DNA from: Kaistia dalseonensis
Lineage (GTDB): Bacteria; Pseudomonadota; Alphaproteobacteria; Rhizobiales; Kaistiaceae
DNA: 64,000 nt
Assembly (NCBI RefSeq): GCF_030814715.1
Contig: NZ_JAUSVO010000004.1
Location: 620,001 to 684,000 of the forward strand
Direction of reading: 5' to 3'
Shown here one piece after another: positions 45,984 to 53,570 of this stretch (its first letter is position 1; every line of letters begins with the position of its first letter). The notes under the pieces are model-generated. The model had not been told where the DNA came from. It did no database searches and saw nothing but the letters and a program-made list of their open reading frames with translations. The position numbers were made by a program, and so were the translations under genes.

Positions 45984-46829
45984 CTAGAGTTTGCCCATTC
46001 CCGACGCCATGACGTCGTCGCGCATGATCCGGCCGGCGATCACGAAGATCACCAGGACGGGCGCGAGCAGGATGAGGCTGACCACGGCCGCGCTGGTGAA
46101 ACGGATGCCCGAGCCGTCGAGATAGAAGAAGAGACGGATCGGCAGCGTCTCGACCAGCGGCGCGCCGACAATGAAGGACATGTCGAATTCCTGGAAGCTC
46201 TCGACGAAGGTGATCAGACCGCCGGCAACGAGCGTGGGAACGGAGAGCGGCAGGACGACCGCCAGCATGCTGCGCAGCGGCGAGGCGCCGAGCGAGCGGG
46301 CCGCGAGCAGCAGATCTTCGGGGATCGTCCCGAGCGACGCGCTCAGCAAGCGGATCATCAGTGGCAGCGTGCCGATGAGTTGCACGAGGATGACGCCTGG
46401 AACGGTGTAGGCGAGCTTCAACATCAGGAAGAGTTGACCGACGCCGACGGCGACGACGAGGCCGGGCACGATCAGCGGCGCCAGGATGAAGAGTTCCACG
46501 GCGCGCTTCATGCGGAAGGGAAACCGCGCCATCGCCCAGGCCGTCGGCAGCGCTATGATGCCGGAAAGCAGCGTGACCGTGAAGGCGATGCCGACCGAGC
46601 GGATCGCCGCCTCTGCGAGGCCGCGATCCTCGACGATCTGGCGCCAGTGATCCAGCGTGAAATCCGTCGGGATCAGCGCGGGCGGAAACCAGCCGTCCGA
46701 AAACGACCAGAGCACGATCATCGCGAGCGGCAGGCCGATGACCAGAGCCAGGGCGCCATAGAGCCCAACCGCGAGCCACGGGGCGTCATCGGGCGTGAAG
46801 CGTATGCGCGGGGAGGCGGCGTGGCTCAT
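45984..46829 (-). CDS. ABC importer permease 2
   Basis: This 281-residue inner-membrane protein has six hydrophobic segments and the EAA cytoplasmic loop (DLLLAARSLGASPLRSMLAV). It belongs to the PotC/iron/phosphonate-type permease group. Its ATG begins one base after the stop of permease 1 (TGAGATG), so the two are translated together and presumably form the heterodimeric channel. Confidence 0.92.
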   Translation of the reverse strand: MSHAASPRIRFTPDDAPWLAVGLYGALALVIGLPLAMIVLWSFSDGWFPPALIPTDFTLDHWRQIVEDRGLAEAAIRSVGIAFTVTLLSGIIALPTAWAMARFPFRMKRAVELFILAPLIVPGLVVAVGVGQLFLMLKLAYTVPGVILVQLIGTLPLMIRLLSASLGTIPEDLLLAARSLGASPLRSMLAVVLPLSVPTLVAGGLITFVESFQEFDMSFIVGAPLVETLPIRLFFYLDGSGIRFTSAAVVSLILLAPVLVIFVIAGRIMRDDVMASGMGKL

Positions 46830-46830
46830 C

Positions 46831-47694
46831 TCAGGCTCCGTCCGTCTTGCGCCCGCCGATCCGCGCGGTGAGCAGGTAATAGAGCAGCAGGACGATGAAG
46901 GACGCCACCATCAGCGTCGTGCCGATCGCGTAGACGAGCGGCCAGTTCGATTCGCGGAACGCCTGGTACATCAGCACCGAGAACGGCAGCGGATAGGAAA
47001 TGCCGAGCACGTCGGGGATCACGAACGAGCCGGTCGAGCGGATGAAGCTGAGCAGGATGGCGGCGGTGATACCCGGCATGGCGAGCGGGAGCTTCACGAA
47101 GAGGAACGAGCGCAGCGGCGAGGCGCCAAGCGCGCGCGCCGCCTGGACCAGTTCGGTCGGGACCGACGCGAAGCTGCCGGTGATGATCAGCGTCATGAAG
47201 GGAATGTCCTTCCACGCCACCGCCATGATGACGCCGAAACCCCATTTGTCGCGCACCAGGCGCGGCAGCGTCAGATCGAACAGGTGCAGGAAGCGGCTGA
47301 AGAACCCGCCCTGCTCGAACAGCGTCAGCATGGCGAAGGCGACCACGATCGAGGGCACGGCGAGGGGGATCTTGTAGAGGCCGTTGAAGAGCTTGCGCCC
47401 GACGAAGCTGCGGCCAAGCGCCAGGGAAAGCGGGATCGCGACGATGAGGTTCACCACCACCGGCATGGCGCCGTAATAGAACGACGTCCTGAGGCCCGCG
47501 AGATAGCGAGGGTCGCCGAATACCTTGGCGTAGTAAGCGAGCGTCGGGCCGGCGATCTTGGCGGGGCCCATGCCGATGCCGAACGATCCGAGCACGCCCC
47601 AGGCGAGCGGGATGCCGAACATCACCGCGAGGAAGCCGACGCCGGGCGCGAGCAGGAGCAGGGTTTTCCAGGGGTTGCGGTCCATCCCGTTCAT
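46831..47694 (-). CDS. ABC importer permease 1
   Basis: This 287-residue permease has six hydrophobic segments and the EAA loop (ELVQAARALGASPLRSFLFV). It is PotB-like in length. Its ATG overlaps the ATPase stop by 4 bases (ATGA), which shows tight coupling within the operon binding protein, ATPase, permease 1, permease 2. Confidence 0.92.
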   Translation of the reverse strand: MNGMDRNPWKTLLLLAPGVGFLAVMFGIPLAWGVLGSFGIGMGPAKIAGPTLAYYAKVFGDPRYLAGLRTSFYYGAMPVVVNLIVAIPLSLALGRSFVGRKLFNGLYKIPLAVPSIVVAFAMLTLFEQGGFFSRFLHLFDLTLPRLVRDKWGFGVIMAVAWKDIPFMTLIITGSFASVPTELVQAARALGASPLRSFLFVKLPLAMPGITAAILLSFIRSTGSFVIPDVLGISYPLPFSVLMYQAFRESNWPLVYAIGTTLMVASFIVLLLYYLLTARIGGRKTDGA

Positions 47695-48728
47695 GCCGCT
47701 TCGCCCTCGATCGCATCGAGCACATGCAATGGCGCTGCGGCGTGCAGGCTGACGCGGCTGCCGACGGGAAGTGGCGAAGCATGGCCGGTGGCGCTGGCGA
47801 TGAGCTGGTGTTCGCCAGCCTTCACCGAATAGAGGATGGCCGCGCCGAGGAACTGGTGGCCGCTGATGGCGGCGGCTCCTTGGGTGTCGGCTTCGATCCG
47901 CAGGTCTTCCGGGCGGATCGAGAGTGAAACCGGCCCGCTCGCCGATCGGTCGATCGGCGCGGTGCCACCCCAGGGCAAGCGAGCCTCGTTGCCGGAGGCG
48001 ATGGCCTCGATCAGCGAGGTACGGCCGAGGAAGCGCGCGGTGAAACGGCTGCGAGGTGCGCGATAGAGTTCGAACGGCGTTCCGCTCTCGACGACCCGCC
48101 CCTCGTTCATCACGACGATGCGGTCGGACATGGCCATCGCCTCGTCCTGGTCGTGCGTGACATAGAGGCTCGTGCCACCGACGCGGCGGTGCAGCCCGAG
48201 CAGGTCCTCGCGCAGGCTTTCCCTGAGCTTCGCATCGAGATTGGAGAGCGGCTCATCGAAGAGCAGGAGGTCCGGCTCCATGACGATGGCGCGCGCGAGC
48301 GCGACGCGCTGCTGCTGGCCGCCCGAAAGCTGGCGCGGCATGCGGTCGACATAAGCGTCCAGGTTGCAGATCCGTACGGCATGGGCGATGCGGCGGGTCT
48401 GCTCGGCCTTGGGAACCTTCTTCATCTTCAGGCCGAAGGCGAGATTGCCCAGCACGCTCATATGCGGGAACAGGGCGTAGGATTGGAACACCATGGCGAT
48501 GTTCCGCTTTTCCGGCGGCAGGCGGTCGATCCGTGTTCCCGCGATGCGGATTTCGCCGCCGCTCGGCGTGGTGATGCCCATCAGCATGCGCAGGAAGGTG
48601 GATTTCCCGCAGCCCGATGGTCCGAGCAGGGTGATGAACTCACCCTGCTCGACGTCGAGATCGGTGGGATGAAGGGCGACCGTATCGGCGAAGCGTTTCG
48701 TCAGTCCGGTAACCTGTAGATGTGGCAT
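47691..48728 (-). CDS. ABC importer ATPase (PotA/FbpC-like)
   Basis: The 345-residue ATPase has Walker [10 protein letters not shown] (about 36-44), Q-loop [10 protein letters not shown], signature LSGGQQQR, Walker B LLLFDEP, D-loop SNLDAKL and H-loop [10 protein letters not shown], with a C-terminal TOBE-type domain ([14 protein letters not shown]). It energises the importer formed with the two downstream permeases. The C-terminal region is typical of polyamine, iron and phosphonate importers and may carry regulation. Confidence 0.95.
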   Translation of the reverse strand: MPHLQVTGLTKRFADTVALHPTDLDVEQGEFITLLGPSGCGKSTFLRMLMGITTPSGGEIRIAGTRIDRLPPEKRNIAMVFQSYALFPHMSVLGNLAFGLKMKKVPKAEQTRRIAHAVRICNLDAYVDRMPRQLSGGQQQRVALARAIVMEPDLLLFDEPLSNLDAKLRESLREDLLGLHRRVGGTSLYVTHDQDEAMAMSDRIVVMNEGRVVESGTPFELYRAPRSRFTARFLGRTSLIEAIASGNEARLPWGGTAPIDRSASGPVSLSIRPEDLRIEADTQGAAAISGHQFLGAAILYSVKAGEHQLIASATGHASPLPVGSRVSLHAAAPLHVLDAIEGEAA

Positions 48729-48761
48729 GGCTTGTCCCGCCGATCGCGTATTCGGGAAGCG

Positions 48762-50033
48762 TCAGAGCTTCGAGAGGATTTCCGCGACATAGGCGTCGCG
48801 CATCGCGGTCATGACCGGGACCGAGGGATAGCCGATCGCGTATTTGCGATAGGTGGCCTCGGGAACCAGGAACTGCGCGTTATGGGCGTCGATCGCATCG
48901 GTGAGCGCGATGTCGAGGCGGGCCGTGCGCGAGGCCATGTGCTTCATCTTCCAGAGCTGCGGCTCGTAGCTCATGGCATAGTCGATCAGGAGCAGGGCCG
49001 CGGCCGGATGCGTCGCATTGCGGACGAGGAACGCGCCGTCGCCGCCACCATCCTGGCCATTGGCGAGCAGAGTGATGCGATAGCTCTCGGGCAACTGCTT
49101 GTCCTGCACGAAGGTGTAGGCGTAATCCTCCCACACGGTGCCGATCGTGGCGGCGTTGTTGCCGATCAGGTTCTGCGTGTCGGCATTGCCGTTGGTGACT
49201 TCGACGAGCGGCGTCAGCTCGCGGAAATAGTCCCAGACCGGCGCGAAGCAGCCGCTGTTCTTGACCCAGTCGGCGGCCGCCGCGTCATCCCAGCCGAAAT
49301 CGTTGGTGAGCTTGTCGTGGCACTCGCCGGTCAGCAGGCTCTGCGCGACGCCATAGAGGAAGTTCTCGCCCGAGCCGCCCTTGAGCGGCGAGGTGATCGC
49401 GACCTTGCCGGGATTGGCCTTGGCATAAGCGAGGAGGGCCGGGAAATCGGCCGGAACGTCTTCCGCCTTCACGAGCGCGCTATTGTAGCCCATGCCGGTC
49501 TGGTCGCGATGCAACGGCATGAACGTGCCGCCATGCTCATAACCGAAGGAAACGCGCAGCAGCTTCGGGTCGTAGTTCTTTGCCTCGGGCAACAGGTCGG
49601 CCAGCGGCAGGTTGGCGATGATCGGCGTGTTGCGCGTCTCGGCCGCGGTCGGGCCCGGTGCGAAATAGGCGTCGGCGGGCGAGTCCTCGCCAGCCTGGTG
49701 AACGGCGATCAGCTGCTGCTTCGCGACGTCTTCCTTCACATCATAGAAATTGACGCGCACGCCATATTTCTTCTCGAAGCCGGGGATGACGGCCTCTTTC
49801 CAAAACACCGGAAAGCTCGCCGCGAAGCTGTATAGGTTGACTTCGCCTTCCTGTTTCGCGATCGGTGCGAGCACTTCATAGAAGTTTTCGCGCGTCAGTG
49901 TCGTAGCGTCAAAATCGAGATGCTTCGTGTTGAACGTATCCGATCCGACCGGCTTTGTCTGGGCGGACGCAGGAAGAATGGCAGCTGTCGAGATCAACGC
50001 TGCCATGGCGATGGTCTTGCTTATCATAGCCAC
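48762..50033 (-). CDS. ABC importer periplasmic binding protein
   Basis: This roughly 423-residue secreted protein begins with a signal peptide (ISKTIAMAALISTAAILPASAQ, given as ISKTIAMAALISTAAIL plus PASAQ). It is a type II periplasmic binding protein (SBP_bac_8-like; VNLYSFAASFPVFWKEAVIP, YFAPGPTAAETRN, ALLLIDYAMSYEPQLW). The GTG at 50031-50033 is preferred because AAGGGAA lies 6 bases upstream; ATG at 50048 or 50027 are alternatives. The ligand is unknown: neither polyamine, iron nor phosphonate residues can be identified by eye. Confidence 0.88.
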   Translation of the reverse strand: MAMISKTIAMAALISTAAILPASAQTKPVGSDTFNTKHLDFDATTLTRENFYEVLAPIAKQEGEVNLYSFAASFPVFWKEAVIPGFEKKYGVRVNFYDVKEDVAKQQLIAVHQAGEDSPADAYFAPGPTAAETRNTPIIANLPLADLLPEAKNYDPKLLRVSFGYEHGGTFMPLHRDQTGMGYNSALVKAEDVPADFPALLAYAKANPGKVAITSPLKGGSGENFLYGVAQSLLTGECHDKLTNDFGWDDAAAADWVKNSGCFAPVWDYFRELTPLVEVTNGNADTQNLIGNNAATIGTVWEDYAYTFVQDKQLPESYRITLLANGQDGGGDGAFLVRNATHPAAALLLIDYAMSYEPQLWKMKHMASRTARLDIALTDAIDAHNAQFLVPEATYRKYAIGYPSVPVMTAMRDAYVAEILSKL

Positions 50034-50099
50034 GATATTTCCCTTCATTACAGGAGACCTATTGGCCGACCGAGGTGGGCTGCAGGTCTCCTACCGGGC

Positions 50100-50165
50100 T
50101 CATGTGACGGTCCCATTACAAATCGGCGTATTTTTGAAAATCATTTTAAAAAATCATGTTGCGGC
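50100..50165. promoter_or_regulatory. AT-rich divergent promoter region with a dyad
   Basis: The 208-bp space between the binding-protein gene and the YdcF-like gene contains a notably AT-rich stretch with AAAAT-C-ATTTT (50137-50147) and flanking T- and A-runs. ROK repressors often use AT-rich dyads, so this is the best candidate for the operator. On the minus strand TTTTCA and TAATGG 16 bases apart are a weak promoter match. Confidence 0.4.
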
Positions 50166-50241
50166 GCAATCGCGGGTGCGCGATGTGGTGGGGCACCCGC
50201 GCCGGACACGGCGGGACGCCATTTTCTGGAAGGACGACACG

Positions 50242-50829
50242 ATGAACGACCCCGCTCTCGTCACCGAGATCATGGCTCTCCCGCTCGTGGAACATCAGCG
50301 GGATGCGCCGTTGCCGGAGGCCTTGCTGCAAGAGGGTGGCGCGATCATCGTCTTCGGCCATCAACTCGAAGGCGATGGCAGCCTGCGTCCGCGCCTCGTC
50401 CGCCGCCTGCAGGCCGCGCTGACGCTGGCCCGGCACCGCACGGCCGATCCACTGGTCCTGACGGGCGGAACGCTGGGCGCTCCGATCAGCGAGGCCGAGG
50501 CGATGCACCGCTGGCTCGCCGCTGAAGGCATCGAGCCCGAGCGCCTGCATCTGGAGCCGATGGCGGAGGATACGGTCGGCAATGCCGTCCACAGCATGGA
50601 GATTCTCGCCCGCCTCGGCGTGAACCGCGCCACGCTGGTCTCGAGTACCTACCATGTGCGGCGCGGGCTCGTGCTCCTCGGCGCGGCGGCGGAGCGGCGC
50701 GGTCTGTCGATACGGTTCGACCATCTGGCGTCAGGCGACGCGCTCTCGCCAGTGCCCGGCGCAAGTGACGCCGAGCTCGAACTCATCCTCGCCGATCATG
50801 CACGCCTGCTGGCGATGCCGGGCCTGTAG
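50242..50829 (+). CDS. YdcF-like (DUF218) protein
   Basis: The 195-residue protein has the DUF218 fold: AIIVFGHQLEGDGSLRPRLV, DPLVLTGGTLGAPISEAEAM, LHLEPMAEDTVGNAVHSMEI and ATLVSSTYHVRRGLVLLGAA. YdcF binds S-adenosylmethionine in E. coli and relatives act in envelope processes, but no reaction is established. No signal or membrane segment is seen, unlike SanA/ElyC types. GGAAGGA precedes the ATG. It is divergent from the ABC importer and may be regulated with it. Confidence 0.85.
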   Translation: MNDPALVTEIMALPLVEHQRDAPLPEALLQEGGAIIVFGHQLEGDGSLRPRLVRRLQAALTLARHRTADPLVLTGGTLGAPISEAEAMHRWLAAEGIEPERLHLEPMAEDTVGNAVHSMEILARLGVNRATLVSSTYHVRRGLVLLGAAAERRGLSIRFDHLASGDALSPVPGASDAELELILADHARLLAMPGL

Positions 50830-51018
50830 CGAGTCTCTCCATCGATTGGATGAACTCCGCCCCCCGGTGGCTCCGCACGAGTCTCGCTACCTTGGCGAGC
50901 CCATCATGCTATTATGATAAATGTCGTGCGGGATATTGCTCCACGTCAATGCAGGCTGGATCCGCGCAGATCTAATTGGGTCAGGCTCGCATGAGGCGGG
51001 TCGGCGGAGATCGTGATC

Positions 51019-52482
51019 ATGCCGAAGGGTTCGGTGACTGCCCCAATAGCGAGCGCGCGGCCGGCAGAGCGCGGCACGGCGGACAAGGCCGGGCATTCCG
51101 GTGCTACCGCATCGGACGCTGCCACTCGCGCACGATCACCAGGCCAGTTGGCCAGCGAAGGAAAGTCCCTGCGCGACAAGGTTCCACGAAGCCAGCATGC
51201 TGCGTGGAAGAAACCCGAGGGACGAGCGGATCCGATCGATCTGCTGTGTTCGTCGGATTCAGATCGACTGCCTGACCTGGTGCCCATCCGCTACGGCCGC
51301 ATGCTCGAATCGCCGTTCGCGTTCTTTCGTGGTGCTGCCAGCGTGATGGCTGCCGATCTGGCCACTACGCCATCGATCGGGATCAAGGTGCAGGCTTGCG
51401 GCGACTGCCATTTGATGAATTTTGGCGGCTTCGCCACGCCCGAGCGCAATATCATCTTCGATATCAATGATTTCGACGAGACGCTGCCGGCGCCGTGGGA
51501 ATGGGACATCAAGCGGCTTGTCGCGTCCATCGTGCTGGCGGCCCGAACCATCGGGCTCACCGATGAACAGGGCCGTGATTCCGCGATCGCCTGCGCACGG
51601 AGTTATCGCAAGCGGCTGCGCGGGTTCGCGGCCATGCATCCGCTTCAGGTCTGGTACGCGCGCGTGTCAGCAGATGATCTGCTGGAAGGCGTCCCACCGG
51701 GCGCTCGCGCCGGCGTGCAGCGGCGGATCGACAAGGCCTCCGCCCAGAGTGGCTCCGAGGTCGACTTCCCCAAGCTCGCCGGCATGGTTGGCGGGCGCGT
51801 CGGCATCCAGGACAGTCCACCGCTGATCTTCCATCCGGAAGAGACGCACCTTCCCGAATTTCAGCAGGTTCTCGATCAGGTGCTCGCCGGCTACAGAGCC
51901 ACCCTCGCCGATGATCGCCGGGCCTTGCTCGACCGGTATCGGCTCGTGGATGCGGCCATCAAGGTCGTGGGCGTGGGCAGCGTCGGACGTCGGTGCTGGA
52001 TTGCCCTGATGATGTCGGCCTCGAACGAACCGCTCTTCCTCCAGTTCAAGGAAGCGGTTGCCTCCGTGCTCGAGCCTTATGCCGGAGCGAGCGCCTATGC
52101 TCATCACGGCGAGCGTGTCGTCGTCGGGCAACGCCTGATGCAGCCTTCGTCCGACCTCTTCCTGGGATGGGTCACCGCGGAGGCCAACGGGCGGCAGTTT
52201 TATGTACGGCAGTTGCGGGACGCCAAGATCAAGCCACTCGTCGAGACCTTTGATGACGAGTTGCTGGAGTTTTACGCGGAGGCATGCGGCTGGGTCTTGG
52301 CACGCGCCCACGCCAAGGGCAGCGACGTTTCGGCGATCGGGGGATATCTCGGCGCCGGTGATCAGTTTGACGAGGCGATGGGCAGCTTTGCACTGGCCTA
52401 TGCCGACCAGACCGAGCGCGACCATGCCGCGCTCAAGGCGGCCGTGCGCAAGGGCAGGATCGCGGTCTATCAGGAGGTGTGA
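51019..52482 (+). CDS. DUF2252-family protein
   Basis: The 487-residue protein matches DUF2252: RMLESPFAFFRGAASVMAAD, the GDCHLMNFGGF motif, FDINDFDETLPAPWEWDIKR, FYVRQLRDAKIK and LARAHAKGSD. The GDxHxxNFG and FDxNDFDE motifs recall aminoglycoside-phosphotransferase-like kinases, so a kinase-like fold is plausible, with no known substrate. The ATG at 51019 follows GGAG by 9 bases; a GTG at 51013 is also possible. It stands alone. Confidence 0.88.
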   Translation: MPKGSVTAPIASARPAERGTADKAGHSGATASDAATRARSPGQLASEGKSLRDKVPRSQHAAWKKPEGRADPIDLLCSSDSDRLPDLVPIRYGRMLESPFAFFRGAASVMAADLATTPSIGIKVQACGDCHLMNFGGFATPERNIIFDINDFDETLPAPWEWDIKRLVASIVLAARTIGLTDEQGRDSAIACARSYRKRLRGFAAMHPLQVWYARVSADDLLEGVPPGARAGVQRRIDKASAQSGSEVDFPKLAGMVGGRVGIQDSPPLIFHPEETHLPEFQQVLDQVLAGYRATLADDRRALLDRYRLVDAAIKVVGVGSVGRRCWIALMMSASNEPLFLQFKEAVASVLEPYAGASAYAHHGERVVVGQRLMQPSSDLFLGWVTAEANGRQFYVRQLRDAKIKPLVETFDDELLEFYAEACGWVLARAHAKGSDVSAIGGYLGAGDQFDEAMGSFALAYADQTERDHAALKAAVRKGRIAVYQEV

Positions 52483-52769
52483 TGTCCGGCGGCGCCCATC
52501 GAGGGCGAGTTGATTGCCCGTCGCACTCAATATGCGAACGGGCTTGCCGGGCATGAACGGCCGAGCCGAGTGCGTTCGTCGGCTTCGGATATATTGGTTA
52601 ATTTTCGGTTATGTTCTTGAAGGATGCGTTGAAATATAAACGCGTCAGCCGCGTATTTTGACGTTTACACGCCCGGCGGGCTATGAAAACTGTCGAGTTG
52701 ACAGGGAACTACGCGTTCTCCCGTTGGGGGCGCGATATTCACATCGCTTGTACTATGGGGGTTAACATC
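52483..52769. other. 287-bp intergenic region, AT-rich towards its 3' end
   Basis: The part from about 52590 to 52670 is AT-rich and probably holds the promoter of the secreted protein. An imperfect inverted pair AAACGCGTCA / TGACGTTT (near 52637-52667) was seen; its meaning is unclear. No gene is supported. Confidence 0.4.
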
Positions 52770-53489
52770 GTGAAGCTGAGAGCTCGGACCAGCATTATTC
52801 TGGCCATCACCGCCATCATGTCGACGACAGCGCTGGCGCAGCAGTCGAATGCCATCAAATCGCCTGCCGAAAAGCAGATCGGCACAGCGTCGAAGGTTCA
52901 GATGGAGCCGTCGCTGGTCGTACTCAATTCCGACGGCGCGACGCTCGCGGACGGAAAGCTGACGCTGACGGGTGTGGCGGCAACGGCGATCATGTTCGCC
53001 GATCGGCCCGTTCGCGCCGCGGGCCATGTCACGACGACATCGGTCGTCGATGAGTGGAACGCCGACGAGACCTTCGCCAAGGATCCGCCCAATGCGACCG
53101 TTTCCGTCTTCACCAAGGACGGCAAGGACGTCAAGGACGCCGTCGTCGAGTTGACGTCGCCGAAGATGGTCGGCCCCGATCTGATCTTCAACGTGAAGGT
53201 GCTCGAGGGTGACCTGACCGGTGCCGATGGCGCCGCCGCCGTGTTCATCGACGCGTTCTATGCCGCTTATCGCGGTCCTGCGCGTTACGGCGCGATCGGC
53301 GTCCATGGTGCCTGGTATGGCGCTCCGGCCGGTGGCGCCATCGCCGGAGCCGCGGTCGCTGGTGCCGTGACCGGCGCAGTCGTCGGTGCCGCGGCCGCTT
53401 CTCGCCCTGTCTATGTCGCGCCGCCGGCCTATTACCCGCCTTATCCGGCGCCGTACCCGGCGCCCTATCCCTATTACGCACCCTACTAA
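52770..53489 (+). CDS. Secreted protein with glycine-zipper and Pro/Tyr-rich tail
   Basis: The 239-residue protein begins with a signal peptide (KLRARTSIILAITAIMSTTALA). The middle holds a beta-rich domain (MEPSLVVLNSDGATLADGKL, TATIMFADRPVR-like stretch, VSVFTKDGKDVKDAVVELTS). A glycine-zipper membrane segment (GGAIAGAAVAGAVTGAVVGA) and a tail of Pro and Tyr repeats (PPYPAPYPAPYPYYAPY) follow. GTG at 52770 is chosen because it gives the clean signal behind GGGG; an ATG at 52755 is possible. The family is not named with confidence; it may be an outer-membrane or cell-surface component. Confidence 0.75.
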   Translation: MKLRARTSIILAITAIMSTTALAQQSNAIKSPAEKQIGTASKVQMEPSLVVLNSDGATLADGKLTLTGVAATAIMFADRPVRAAGHVTTTSVVDEWNADETFAKDPPNATVSVFTKDGKDVKDAVVELTSPKMVGPDLIFNVKVLEGDLTGADGAAAVFIDAFYAAYRGPARYGAIGVHGAWYGAPAGGAIAGAAVAGAVTGAVVGAAAASRPVYVAPPAYYPPYPAPYPAPYPYYAPY

Positions 53490-53531
53490 GCCTGAGCGGG
53501 CTGATCGCCCGGCGATACGACTATGCAAAAT

Positions 53532-53566
53532 CGCCCCGGATCGCACGATCCGGGGCGGTTTTGGTT
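53532..53566. terminator. Bidirectional intrinsic terminator
   Basis: CGCCCCGGATCG (53532-53543) and CGATCCGGGGCG (53546-53557) make a 12-bp GC-rich stem, followed by GTTTTGGTTT and preceded by CAAAAT. It lies between the converging secreted-protein and molybdoenzyme genes and fits termination in both directions. Confidence 0.88.
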
Positions 53567-53570
53567 TGTC

